Assembly (NCBI GenBank): GCA_900169235.1
Contig: FWCC01000204.1
Span: 124,001 to 188,000 of the forward strand
Reading direction: 5' to 3'
Length of the DNA stretch: 64,000 nt
Source of the DNA: Zarea fungicola
Lineage: Eukaryota > Ascomycota > Sordariomycetes > Hypocreales > Cordycipitaceae
Below, one piece after another: positions 10,975 through 21,849 of the stretch (position 1 is the first letter of the stretch; every line of letters starts with the position of its first letter). Below the pieces are notes generated by a model, which worked only from the letters and a program-made list of their open reading frames with translations, searched no databases and was not told the DNA's origin. A program made the position numbers and the translations under genes.

Positions 10975-13530
10975 ATGGGTTCCTTGTTCGTGTCCGACGA
11001 CCATACATCATCTCAATCAGTATACAACACACGCAGACGGGACATGGCACCATCCATCGAATCGTCTCTGGAGACGCAGGGACTTGCCCACGAGCAGACT
11101 GAACTTCTTGATCTCATCGATAAACTTCAGTTTGCCCAGCTCGACAATGTCAAGCTGCCACAAATCGTCGTGGTTGGCGACCAGTCGGCCGGCAAGAGCT
11201 CAGTGCTCGAGGCCCTCTCTGGTACCCCATTTCCCCGAGACGCCGGTGCTTGCACAAGATTCGCCACCGAAATTCGACTTCGCAGGGCAAAGGAATCGAG
11301 GCTGAAGGTGTCCATCATTCCCGACAAGACGCGGCCGTACAACGACCAGACCAAGTTGCTTCAGTATGGCGGCGACGTCACAGGCGACATGGCGTTTGAG
11401 ACGCTGATGCGCGAGGCCACGGAACTGATTGCACCGAAAAATATTCCCGGGAGATTCGCGGCGAGGGATATTCTCGTTGTGGAAAAGACAGGCCCCGACA
11501 TGCCGCTGCTTACACTTGTCGACTTGCCTGGTCTCGTGCGTGTTGCCAACCGCGACCAGTCTGAGGCTGACATTGAAACGATTGAACATTTATCCGATAA
11601 ATACATGAAGAGCTCGCGAACGATTATCCTTGCCGTCATTGGTGGCAACAACGACTACGTTCAGGCGCCCATCCTCACCAAGGCACGCCACTTTGACCCA
11701 AAGGGCTCAAGAACAATTGGTGTCTTGACCAAGCCGGACATGACGGAGGGAATCGGCCTGGAGGACAAGTTTGTCGAGCTGGTTATGAACAAGGATGACG
11801 AAAATCACTTCAAGCTGGGCTGGTATGTCCTGCTTAACCCCGGGCCTGGCGAGCAGTGGACGACGGCCCAAGATCGCAACCGTCGTGAAGCCGACTTCTT
11901 TACTCGCGGCAAATGGGCCAATCTGCCGCCCCAGATGTGGGGAGTGGCAGCCCTACGACAGAAGCTCAGCACCCAGTTGCAGCGACACATTGGCAAGCAT
12001 GTCAAGAGCCTGCGCCGCCAGATTCAGCAGGCGCTCGAGCGATGCGACGGCCAACTCAAGGAGATGGGAGAGGGCAAGGACACTGTGGAGGAAATGCGTT
12101 TCGAGATGGGCGAATTATTTGCTTCCTCCCATAATCTTGTTACGCCTGCCGTCAATGGTAATTACAAGAATCCGTTTGGAGACCGATTTTTCGCTCGCCA
12201 ATCTCACCCAAAGGGCACACCGTCCCAGAAGCTTCGCGCCCGTGTCCGCGAAGAGAGTGAGCGCTTCTCCCGCCTCTTCCGCCAGCAAGGCCGAAAAGTA
12301 AATTTTGCCGAGCCCTCGGCCGCCAACCTGCCCCCCGTTGGTACCGTCGGTGATGAGAGCAAGAAGGATTTTGCCCAGTACGAGGTCGAGCCCCTTCTTC
12401 GCCAGATCCGAGGCAACGAGCTGCCACTCGACTCCAATCCACGCGCACCATATATCCTCTTCCAGGATTACTCCCGAAACTGGCCAGTCCTCGCGCAGGA
12501 ATACAAAGATAATCTCAGCGTCATTTGCAACGAGTTTCTCGCCGATGTCATCAGTCATATCTGGCCGATGCGTATGCGGGAACCCCTGCGCTACCACTTC
12601 CTCGAGAGCAAAATGCGTGACCTCGTCGAGAATGCCGACAAAGAACTTTCACGTCTGACCGACGATATGGAGCTCGAGGTTCAGCCCTACGATCCAGAGT
12701 ACGAAGTGCGCCTCCGCAAGTGGCGCGCAGAGGCGACCGAGAACGGCGGGACCTACACTGAGGCAGAGGAGGTTCTAGAGAAGATGCTCATCTACTATGA
12801 CCTCACAGCGCGCATCTTTACACGCAACGTCATCACGCAGGTGGTGGAGCGCCATCTGTTGCTCGGCATGCTGCGCCTCTTCAATCCCGTGGAGATTCTG
12901 CGCATGCCCAACGCCACCATTGAGTCGATTGCGGCCGAGAACAAGGAGACGCGCGACCGGCGCTTGACGCTCAAGCAGCAGAAAAAGGCCATCGAGGAGG
13001 CGAGGAATATCTGCGCCAGCCTGGCCATGCGAAGCGACCTGCGCGCGTACGCCGACGAAGCGGACGACGACGTCGACACGGATGCCGAGGTGCCAACGAG
13101 ACGAAGCACAATGAAGCGACAGTCTGTCGTCTCGATCCAGTCCCAGGCGGCCCCTCCACCACGCCGCTCCGTCGATTCCCACAGGCAGAGCCACCAAGAG
13201 GAGCGACCTCGCCCTGCTGTCGACACGCGCACTCGGGCTCAGCATCAGCCGCAGCCATCGACACCTGTGGCGCCTGTGACGGGCAGCGTCCACCCCGAGC
13301 AGCCCCGCGAGTGGGATTCGCCATATTACACGACGGCCTCGTCGACGCAGCAGCAGCAGCCAATCCATTCGCCTCCTCCACCTCCCCGCCCGCAAAAGGT
13401 CGGATACGAGGATTCCAACAATCCTTACTACGAAGCAACTCCCCGTATGGAATCACCCGTACAGAATGGGGTGAGGGGTAACAAGGATACTGCTCGTCAG
13501 CGTCTCGCTGCTGTGATGCGCGGGCAGTAG
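10975..13530 (+). CDS. Dynamin-superfamily large GTPase (Mx/Vps1-like fungal type)
   Basis: An uninterrupted 851-codon gene. The GTPase domain starts near residue 45 and has all the dynamin signatures: G1 GDQSAGKSS (68-76), a conserved Thr in G2 (Thr94 region), G3 DLPGL (183-187) and G4 TKPD (252-255). The middle/stalk region follows, then a GTPase-effector segment around 600-700 (EKMLIYYDLTARIFTRNV and after). Residues about 705-851 are a low-complexity Pro/Gln/Ser tail with PPPPPRP. There is no pleckstrin-homology domain. Proteins of this fungal group resemble Mx proteins more than Dnm1 or Vps1, and their membrane substrate is mostly unknown; remodelling of an internal membrane is the family-based inference. 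ATG at 10975 precedes a second in-frame Met at residue 24, so a shorter N-terminus is possible. Confidence 0.9.
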   Translation: MGSLFVSDDHTSSQSVYNTRRRDMAPSIESSLETQGLAHEQTELLDLIDKLQFAQLDNVKLPQIVVVGDQSAGKSSVLEALSGTPFPRDAGACTRFATEIRLRRAKESRLKVSIIPDKTRPYNDQTKLLQYGGDVTGDMAFETLMREATELIAPKNIPGRFAARDILVVEKTGPDMPLLTLVDLPGLVRVANRDQSEADIETIEHLSDKYMKSSRTIILAVIGGNNDYVQAPILTKARHFDPKGSRTIGVLTKPDMTEGIGLEDKFVELVMNKDDENHFKLGWYVLLNPGPGEQWTTAQDRNRREADFFTRGKWANLPPQMWGVAALRQKLSTQLQRHIGKHVKSLRRQIQQALERCDGQLKEMGEGKDTVEEMRFEMGELFASSHNLVTPAVNGNYKNPFGDRFFARQSHPKGTPSQKLRARVREESERFSRLFRQQGRKVNFAEPSAANLPPVGTVGDESKKDFAQYEVEPLLRQIRGNELPLDSNPRAPYILFQDYSRNWPVLAQEYKDNLSVICNEFLADVISHIWPMRMREPLRYHFLESKMRDLVENADKELSRLTDDMELEVQPYDPEYEVRLRKWRAEATENGGTYTEAEEVLEKMLIYYDLTARIFTRNVITQVVERHLLLGMLRLFNPVEILRMPNATIESIAAENKETRDRRLTLKQQKKAIEEARNICASLAMRSDLRAYADEADDDVDTDAEVPTRRSTMKRQSVVSIQSQAAPPPRRSVDSHRQSHQEERPRPAVDTRTRAQHQPQPSTPVAPVTGSVHPEQPREWDSPYYTTASSTQQQQPIHSPPPPPRPQKVGYEDSNNPYYEATPRMESPVQNGVRGNKDTARQRLAAVMRGQ

Positions 13531-13838
13531 CGACTGTAAATGGCATCTTAATGGTGAATTTCTTTCTGTTGGAGCGGGAATGCATTTTTTTTATTTGACT
13601 AGATAGAATGTACAAGACAATTTACAATACAAATTTCTCAAAAAAAGACACATATGCATTAGTTAATGTGACCGTTGAAGCAGACCAATGTAGTCAGTCT
13701 GTGGTGCCTTCCGTCTATACCCATGAAGCTGGAGCAGGAGCACGGCTGCAACACATGTTTCCACGCTCGACCGAGCAGCACGAAATCCGTCCATTACATC
13801 AACCAAGATGTCGTGAAGCCTCATCCACATCAACCAAA

Positions 13839-15529
13839 ATGCGGCTTCCAGCAATGAATCGATCGTTCAAGATTAACGGCGCCGATTGCGGTGTCGAAGC
13901 CCTCGTCCTCGGCGCTGTGACTTCGATCGGCGGCTTCCTCTTTGGCTATGACACGGGACAAATATCTGGCATACTATTATTTGGAGACTTTCAAAGAAGA
14001 TTCATCATGACCAATAACGGCCTTTCGGTTGACCTTGCAGTGTCACTTCTCGTTGCTCTCATGAGCATCGGTTGTCTGATCGGTGCATTGTCCGGTGCCT
14101 AGTGAGTGTCCGCCTCTGGCTCTGTATTCCGAGATTGACTGACAAGATGTAGCACTGCCGACTAGTGGGGACGCAGGAGAAGCATTTTGGCTGGCGTGGC
14201 AGTATTTATTCTTGGTGACATTATTCAGATTACAGCCATGAACAGCGCAGCTCAGATGATGATGGGACGATGCATCGCCGGCTTGGGTATTGGCAATCTA
14301 TCTGTCGGCGTTCCCATGTTTCAATCAGAGTCGTCTCCTCGGGAGATTCGAGGTGCCGTGGTTGCTTCGTACCAACTAATGATTACCATTGGCATCCTCG
14401 TCGCCAATATAGTCAACTACGCGGTTAGCGGCTGGGAGAGCAACAGCACCTCGTGGCGCATGGTGATCTTGACCGGCATGTGCCTGTCACTGCCACTCGG
14501 AATTGGCATCATTTATGTACCGGAATCCCCACGATGGCTAGCTGCGGGCGGCGACTGGGAAAGCGCACGAACGTCGCTTGCTCGTCTTCGGGGAAAGCAG
14601 GATGACCCAAAACACTCAGTTGTCGAAGCTGACCTCGACGAAATGAAACGAATTCTGGAAAAGGAGAAGCAGATTGGACAAGGATCCTGGGCCGAATGCT
14701 TCTCTGCCGCGTCAAGCACCCCAAAGGTTCTATACAGAACGCTGCTCGGAATGGCCATTCATTTCCTGCAGCAGTGGACTGGAATCAACTTTTTTTTCTA
14801 CTTTGGGGCTAATATCTTCTCGTCGACGGGAATTCAGGACCCGCTGCTCACGCAAATTATCCTTGGTGCTGTTAATGTGGTCATGACATTGTATGGCCTG
14901 TACATTGTGGAGAGATTTGGGCGCCGCCAGCCGTTGGTTATCGGCGCGGTTTGGCAGGCAATTTGGCTTCTCATTTTTGCCGTGATTGGCACTCTAAGGG
15001 ATCGCAGTAGCAGAGGCACAAAGCTGTCTGGGATTCTCATGATTATTTCGGCTTGCATGTTTATTGGCTCGTTTGCGGCAACTTGGGGGCCGATGGCGTG
15101 GGTGGTTGTCGGCGAGACATTTCCTCTCCGAACACGAGCAAAGCAAGCATCATTGGCGACGGCCGGAAACTGGTTCGGAAATTGTAAGTTTTTTGTAAGA
15201 AGTGATATTCGTATGTCATCTAACCAATATGTGTAGTCTTGATTGGCTTCTTGACGCCGATTGCAACTCGCTCCATCGGGTACTCGTTTGGATTTGTCTT
15301 TTGCGGAACAAACTTTGTCGCAGCCCTCATAGTGTGGTTTTTCTTGTACGAATCGCGGACATTGAGCCTGGAAAATGTAGATCTCATGTATGGCGACAAG
15401 GAACTCAATGCATGGACAAGCTCTGAGTGGGTGCCACCAGGGTACATAAGTAGGAGAGAGCGGGCTGGACAGACTACGGCCTCGGCGAGAGATGAGTTGA
15501 AGAAGAAGAGTGACAAGGCAACGGCTTGA
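13839..15529 (+). pseudogene. MFS hexose transporter interrupted by an in-frame TAG
   Basis: Exons 13839-14101, 14153-15183 and 15237-15529 give a sugar-porter family (12-TM MFS) protein of about 530 residues. The signatures are GGFLFGYDTGQISG in TM1, VPMFQSESSPREIRG, the PESPRWL motif after TM6, LQQWTGINFFFYFG in TM7 and GETFPLRTRAKQ. The joint after intron 1 (branch CTGAC, 51 nt) reads A-Y-T-A-D-stop-W-G-R-R-R, so the conserved loop DWWGRRR carries TAG (14163-14165) in place of TGG. No alternative splice site restores the frame. The C-terminal open frame could only start at an internal Met after TM2. It is either a recently silenced transporter or a base error in the assembly; the rest of the gene is intact. 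Substrate is probably a hexose or related sugar, by family only. Confidence 0.75.
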
Positions 15530-16413
15530 ACGGGAGTTTGAGTTGAATTTCATTACAAAGTATTTTACAGGCTTGATTATAGATTACTCAATATTATTCA
15601 CTGAAAGCAGATTGGTAAGCTCACTGACTCGTTTACAGCAGGAAGTCTGGCATAAGGATGGTGAAAGGATGGTGAAGCCGATAGACTTGATTTTCGTAGT
15701 TATTAAATTAACTCGCGGCAAGAAATGTAGAGTAACTATATTTGTAGTTCTATCCACCACACAAGTCAGCCTGTCGTAGCCTTGTCAGCAGCCTTGCATC
15801 CAATTAGTCGCTGCCAAGAAGCAACGGTAAATATAAAATAGCTAGCATCTATACCAGTTTTCTTATACAGTCCCATACGAAAAAGGTAGTGAGCCTCTTT
15901 GCACCCCTGGCTCTTTCAGCTGCGATAGCCAACGAGGCTCGATGTCGCAAAGGGCTCCCAGCCTCGTAGCCGTCCGCGTCAGCCGCAAATGGTAACCCAA
16001 CAGTGAACTTACTCACACCACCCCGCATTCAAAGTATGGGTTGCGAGTGGATTCGGGGTTCCGTTTTAGCCGGATTGGAGTTCTTAAACTGGGTTGGTAC
16101 TATTGTAAAAAGAGCTAAGACGAGAGACATACTTTAGCTCGGAGCCTCATTCATTCTCTAGTCGTGAACTCTGTTGTCTGCCAGATTTACTCGCTCCTTT
16201 CATCCTCATTATTTTCATCGAGATAATATTATATGATTCCTTAGCTCTAAAATTCTTGATTGTTTTACTCATTTGCTTTGTGCGTCTGTGTGTCTGTGTG
16301 TGCTGGACAGTGTCCATCCCCATTCACGCTTGTGCACTTCAAACAGCTTGTTCCAAGACAGCTTGCACCAGCTGTCACCATTCGCAGACAACCAACTACC
16401 CATCCTCCATCGC
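15530..16413. other. Intergenic, promoter region of ankyrin protein
   Basis: No protein-like frame. A GT-rich stretch and CA/CT-rich leader run from about 16240 to 16413, just before the ankyrin gene. Confidence 0.4.
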
Positions 16414-18374
16414 ATGGCATCCATCGAGTCCCTAGTCTCCAGCATCGCCCGCCTTGCCGACTCGAGCGCGGGCGACATGCAGGCCCTCCTCGTCTCGCAC
16501 GCAGACGGCAACCCGCCGCCGCAGATGGCGTCTGCATTCAGCGCCCTGGAGGCCCTCCAGACGAGCTTCGTGCAGCTCCGGGCCAGCGTCCGGGATGCCG
16601 AGACGCGCGCGACAGCAACATCAGAAGCCCTTTCGAATGCCCTGCGGACGGCCGTTACAGAGGCGCTCGAGGCGTGCCATGGCCAGGCCGCAGCGCTATT
16701 TAAGCAGCTGATGCGACTCAGCATCGACAACATGGACCACACGAATGAGCGTTTCTGGACAGTGCTGAATGTGTTTGTGGGAGCGCATGTCAAGCTGTTT
16801 ACATGCTATGCTGGGATTATTCAATTGTACGTTCTTCTCTTCGTAATTTGCATCGTCGTTATTTTATCTGGTACTTTTCGTCTAAGTATGTGCTACCATT
16901 GTACTAAACGTCTTCTTTTAGGACAACCCCCGCAAAGCAGGATGAGCGCTTACACGCCCTCGTCTCGCAAGAAGTCATTCACCAAGCCAGTCACGCCGTC
17001 TCTCTCGCCAAGGATGCACCGGACATTTTCGCAGAGGATGTCACGCACCCTCCGCTGCCGTATCGTGAGAGGGAAGATGCAGACTTGCCTCCCGGCTACG
17101 ACGTGCCGCCGTCCTACCAAGCCAACATCCTGCAGCTACCAAACGGCGTCCAAATCACCACTTCATCCCATTGGGAGTCATCTAATAATGGCATCAGTAG
17201 CACCAGCACCAGCACCAGCACGACCAAGCGAACATGGTCCAAGCTCAAGACCCCCGTGAAGCAGTTCGGCAAGGCCATGCGGGGCCAGCTCGGTAACCCG
17301 ACCGTCTCGCCGCTGGTCGACGAGCTGTGCGCCGCCGCGGCGAGCGGGCAGGCCAAGCACGTCGAGGGCCTGCTCGAGCAGGGGGCCGACGCCGACGGCA
17401 TCAGCGCGCAGAGCAACACGGCGCTGTGCCTGGCCGCCGAGTACAACCACCTGCCCGTGGCGCGGCTCCTCCTCGCCGCCGGCGCGAGCGCCCGCTTCCA
17501 CAGCCCGCACACGATGCCGCCCGTCTTTGTCGCCGCCGCGGCCGGCCACACCGAGCTCGCCAAGCTCCTCCTCGAGCACGGCGCGACGGTCACGGCGAAA
17601 GACATGCACGGCCAGCCGTTTATTGTGCGTCTCGTCCAGGAGAATAGCGGGGGCATATACGCCGGCGTCCTCGGCGGTGCTGGCAGTGATGGCAGCTCCT
17701 CCTCGCTCAAGGGCATCCAGTTCCTCCTCCAGCACGGCGCCAACGCCGACGCAAAGGACATGACCGGCCGCACCCCCATTGTCCACGCCGTGGCCACCAA
17801 CGACGTGCCCATGGCCACCATCCTGCTCGCCTTTGGCGCCGACCCCAACGCGCGTGACAGTACCGGCCGCCCGCTCCTCGTCCAGGCCATTGCGAACCGC
17901 AACCTGCAGCTCGTGCGCTTCCTGCTCGACAACGGCGCCGACGCCAACTGCAAGGACATGACGGGCGCGTCGGTCCTGGCGGTCGCGTGCGAGCACTACA
18001 TCCCGCGCAACGACACGGTGACGCTGCTCCTCCGCAGGGGCGCGCGCCCAGACTCGACGACGGTCGTGGGCGTGACGGTGCTGGCCGACGCCATTGTGCG
18101 GCGCAGGATGGACCTGGCACGGCTGCTGCTGGAGCACGGGGCGTCGGCCGACGCGACCGAGGTGACGGGCCAGCCCATCATCATCTCGGTGATTCAGAGC
18201 AAGAAGATTCTGCTCGAGGACAAGCTGGATGTGCTCAAGATGATGCTGGAGAGGGGCGGCGCGTCCGTGTACGCCGAGGACTTTGTCATGGGGAACACGG
18301 CGCTGAGCATCGCGCGCAAGGTGGAGGGGAAAAAGGTGGTGCAGCTGCTGGAGGCGTATGCGAATCGAGTATGA
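16414..18374 (+). CDS. Ankyrin-repeat protein (621 aa, 2 exons)
   Basis: Exons 16414-16826 and 16922-18374 join in phase across a 95-nt intron. I chose the ATG at 16414 (MASIESLVSS) because the open frame upstream is low-complexity leader. Residues 1-135 are helical, with a possible weak membrane-associated stretch near the exon joint. Next comes a Pro-rich stretch with PPGYDVPPSY, then a Ser/Thr run (SSTSTSTSTT). From about residue 300 to the end there are some eight ankyrin repeats with the typical A..GH.ELAKLLLEHGA pattern. The repeats are unusually similar (KDMTGRTPIV, RDSTGRPLLV, KDMTGASVLA), which suggests recent internal duplication. The gene is very G/C-rich in its ankyrin half. Function is unknown; such repeats bind other proteins. 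There is no NTPase or kinase domain in this gene. Confidence 0.85.
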
Positions 18375-18707
18375 GGATGAGCCACGGGGTCTCTTGGTGG
18401 AGGCGTTTACGAGAATTGAGAACGAGAGACGAAATCACAAGTGGTCTTTTGCTTGTCTTTACATTTCTTGGAGTTTTTTCTTTTCTGATTTTAACATTTT
18501 TCTTCTTGTTTTCCTGTTTACTTTGCTTGTAATTCATGGCCACGAGAATGCATCTTTTACCATGAATAATCTATGAATAATCTATGAACGCTAATAATGC
18601 AGTTTAGAAAAAGAAATGCTGCCAGAATGAATATTATATCCATCACAAGTAACCCACAACCGTAAACGCCAGTCTGTATCGCATGACTCTCTCATTTCTA
18701 CATCAAC
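18375..18707. other. Convergent 3' ends
   Basis: AT-rich spacer between the ankyrin gene (plus) and the PdxT gene (minus). It holds both 3' untranslated regions; no gene is seen. Confidence 0.5.
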
Positions 18708-19514
18708 CTACTTGGGCTGCACAAACTCCTGCAGGAACCAGGCATGCATTCTCGCATCGGGCGTGAGCTCTGGGTGGAAGCTCGTGCCAAGGACATTGCC
18801 CTGTCGTACCGCAATAATATCGCCCGCATCGCCCTTGACGTCGGCCTCGGAGACGACCGTCTTGGGCTTGGCCTTGTTGACTCTGTTGGCGAGGGTGGCG
18901 ACGACAGTAACGCCGGCGCCATCGGCCGATGCGGAGAGGACCTCCTCGACGACGGGGGCGCGGATAAAGACGCCGTCAAAGGGTCTGGCGGCGGCGTCGG
19001 GGAGGAAGGGAAGATCAAGGGGCGCGATGAAGCTCTCAATCTGGCGGCCAAAGTGGTTGCGGTGGACGCGGACGTCGAGACCGCCAATGAGCTCTTGGCC
19101 GCCCTTTTTGGTGGCGTTGGCCTGTTCGGAGAGGAGGATGAGGCCGGCGCAGGTGCCCCAGGTAGGCTTCTTGAGGATTCTAAGGATTGTCAGTAAATTA
19201 TAAAATGAAGATGAAGATAAAATCTGGATTAAAAGAGAGGCAGCTGGGTGATTGGGAACGCACTTGACAAACTGGCGGAGAGGCTCGAGGAGACCAGACT
19301 GGGCGGCGACAAAAGAAATGGTGGTGCTTTCGCCGCCCGGGATGATGAGAGCATCGCAGAGGGCGAGCTCCTCGGGCGTTCGGACCTCGATGGCCTCAAT
19401 CTTGGTAGGAAAATCGTCTCCGAGCTGTTGGGCGGCCCTGCGGACAAGAGTGACATGCTCGGCGAAGCCGCCCTGGAGCGCCAGGACGCCGACGGTGGTG
19501 GTGGTGGGCTGCAT
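18708..19514 (-). CDS. SNO1: Pyridoxal 5'-phosphate synthase glutaminase subunit (PdxT/Sno)
   Basis: Minus-strand exons 19514-19264 and 19179-18708 join in phase; the 83-nt intron has GTGCGT..TAG borders and a CTGAC branch. The product is 240 residues. It is the class I glutaminase partner of PdxS: it hydrolyses glutamine and passes ammonia to the synthase for de novo vitamin B6. Visible signatures are VGVLALQGGFAEH at the N-terminus, PGGESTT (59-65), the nucleophile Cys94 in WGTCAG, and the His219/Glu221 pair in SFHPEL near the end. An upstream in-frame TTG at 19538 was not taken because ATG at 19514 starts just before the conserved core. PdxS lies about 2.3 kb away in divergent orientation. 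Confidence 0.93.
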   Translation of the reverse strand: MQPTTTTVGVLALQGGFAEHVTLVRRAAQQLGDDFPTKIEAIEVRTPEELALCDALIIPGGESTTISFVAAQSGLLEPLRQFVKCVPNHPAASLLIQILSSSSFYNLLTILRILKKPTWGTCAGLILLSEQANATKKGGQELIGGLDVRVHRNHFGRQIESFIAPLDLPFLPDAAARPFDGVFIRAPVVEEVLSASADGAGVTVVATLANRVNKAKPKTVVSEADVKGDAGDIIAVRQGNVLGTSFHPELTPDARMHAWFLQEFVQPK

Positions 19515-21849
19515 ATCGGTTGCTGTGGGTGTTGGCAATCTGTGTAGTGCGTAGATGAGACGGTGTGCAAGTCAAAGTCGCAGCAAAAGGGCTTGCAAAG
19601 GTCAAAAAGTCTTGCGAGAAGAAGATTCCGAGCTGCACCAATTGGCCTCACGCGATCATTCAAGACTGGAACTGGCTATGGGTCGTCATCAATCGGCTCA
19701 AGCCGGGGCTATTTGACAACTTTCTACTCAGTCCTTGTCGGCTCTTGGGCTTGGAGGGGCAATTTTTCCTCGTCTGGTCGAGGGGCAAAAAGACGAGAAA
19801 AAAGTCTCCGCCTTCGGACATGCTGTAGCGCCACGCACAAGTACTACCACGGTGTATCATGGCTGTCGTGGTACCTTGCAGGGCGTCACTGACAGACAGG
19901 ACAAGGCTTTTCTAGCCCCGAACCACCGAAGCCCACCATCCTAGTTGGGGAATAAAGTACTTGCTCATGTACATGCCTCCAAAGGTACAGTACGAACTCT
20001 GCGATGGCTAGTCCAAAAACTAGTCCCCTAGGGTCCTTGGCCTCTTGTGTCTGCCTGTACGTAACGGAATTGTCACTAGTGGGGTGAGGACAAGGCCGGC
20101 GCCGCCATCTGGTACACGATTGGCAAACGGTGTCGGTTCGACTCAGTGTGACGAATTATGAGTCGAAGATGCGGACGGAAGCGCACGACGGACCCGACAT
20201 GTTTGGTTGACACAATGAAGAGCAAGACTGCACATGATGCCAATGCACAATGTGTGCGTCGGAGTCACCTAAAAGAGATGCTAAAAGGGCGTACGAGTAC
20301 AGGAGCCAGACAACGACAAGACGACACAAACAGTACTACCAGTACGGAGTAGTTGTATCACTAATACCGTCAGCTGCATTGGGTAATTGCAGAAAGAGGC
20401 TGTCGCCACAAGGGCATGCATGACCGCCTGGCTGGTGAGACACTGAGACCTGCAGCCGGCACTGGTGGTTAGCGCGGGGCTGCAGTGAGTTAGTGCCCGG
20501 CGGGTACGAAGCACAGCATCAACCTTGTTTCACGACGTGTTGATTGTTTGCTTCCAAGTCGAGAATAGGTCTGTCAAGATATATCGTGATGTCGTAGTCG
20601 CCGAAGTCTTCATAGTGGTCGGGTCGTGGTCGTGGTAGGCGTCGTAGTCGTACGTCTTTTTGATGCTGTCTATGCAGGTCTCGGCGGCTGAGCTGAGGGT
20701 ACACGGGGCGTGCATCTCGCAATCAGTCGAGAATAGGGCGTATCTGTACAACCAAACGGGTAACTAATCTTTGACCGTGCGGAGATGGAGATGGGGTCAC
20801 CCGTTAGTACAATGGCTTCTGTAAACGGTGTCAAGTTTGTTGTGGCATGTCGATGAGTGCGACGGCCATCTCGAGATGAATTCGACGGCAATGAACGCAG
20901 ACATGTAAATCGATGCTTTGCAAGAAATAAAATAAAAATAGAATGATTATGTTGACAAGTTAGTCGGATGCTGTCTGGTTGTTTTTGCTGCATGCGACCA
21001 ACTAGAAGCAGCCAGTCCGCGCGGGCGCTAGGACCATCTGGACCTGGGAGCCACGAAGCTTACCTGCAGGCGGCTGCATTAGTGGATGGACGGTCTGGTT
21101 GGAGTTTGGGATTGCATGCCAAGCCAGGATTGTATGTAATACCTGTGGTCACTGGTTCGAGATGGTGTAATGAGTGTGGGTTCGTTGGATTCGATACGGA
21201 TGCTGTTGACAGCCAGTGAGTGACACTGGTTCTCTATTTCTCAAGCTGTGACTGCAGTGCTACCTGGACTGTTTGGACTGTGGTGATGGAGGCAGATGGA
21301 GGCAGATGGAAGAATCTGATGGCTGTTAGTGCTGGGGTAGTACCTCGACGATTGCAGGGCTCTAGGTGGTGTCTCCTGTAGGCTGTTGGACCCCTGTATT
21401 TTTACCCCTCCTAGGCCCTTGGCTAGCAAAGGCTTAACAAATGCGCACAACGAGGGGCAGCAGAAAAAAGTTGCCCCTCCCACCAAAAATGTCCTCCGCG
21501 CCCATCCGCGACTCTCCGATGGTCGCATGTCTCCCTCTCTTGTCTACTCCGTCCTCCATCTTCCATCCTTGACTCGAGTCTTCTACTTACTCCAACAATT
21601 TTTCCATCTTTTATTAGCCCAACCCCTCCCCCGGCTTTTTCCCATTTCTAGTCTTTTGCTCTTCCCCATCCTGCATCCCATCTTTAATTGAGTTTTTTAT
21701 AGTAAGCTACCGTCTTGATCGTCTTGTCTTGGTCGTCTTGTCTTGGTCGTCTTGTTGTCTCGAGGCTCTTGCTTGACTTGCCACACAAACCCTCAGTGCA
21801 CAGCCGCTAACTCACCATCCCCAGATCTCCAAATCTCCAAACCCTCTCA
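19515..21849. other. Divergent intergenic region of the PdxT/PdxS pair
   Basis: No supported gene in 2.3 kb. The left half has only short frames. The right end (about 21500-21849) is strongly pyrimidine-rich with a near-perfect 14-nt repeat (GTCTTGTCTTGGTC, about 21721-21750) close to the PdxS start, as in strong fungal promoters and leaders. Shared control of the two B6 genes from here is inferred, not seen. Confidence 0.45.

Noticed and set aside
11200..12597. Long antisense frames inside the dynamin-like gene
   Set aside because: They are shadows of a GC-biased coding strand with clear GTPase motifs.
17114..18137. Antisense frames of 280-320 codons inside the ankyrin gene
   Set aside because: Repetitive antisense of GC-rich ankyrin codons; the sense frame has the motifs.
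19515..19538. Extended PdxT start at an in-frame TTG (19538)
   Set aside because: ATG at 19514 directly precedes the conserved N-terminus; non-ATG starts are rare in fungi.
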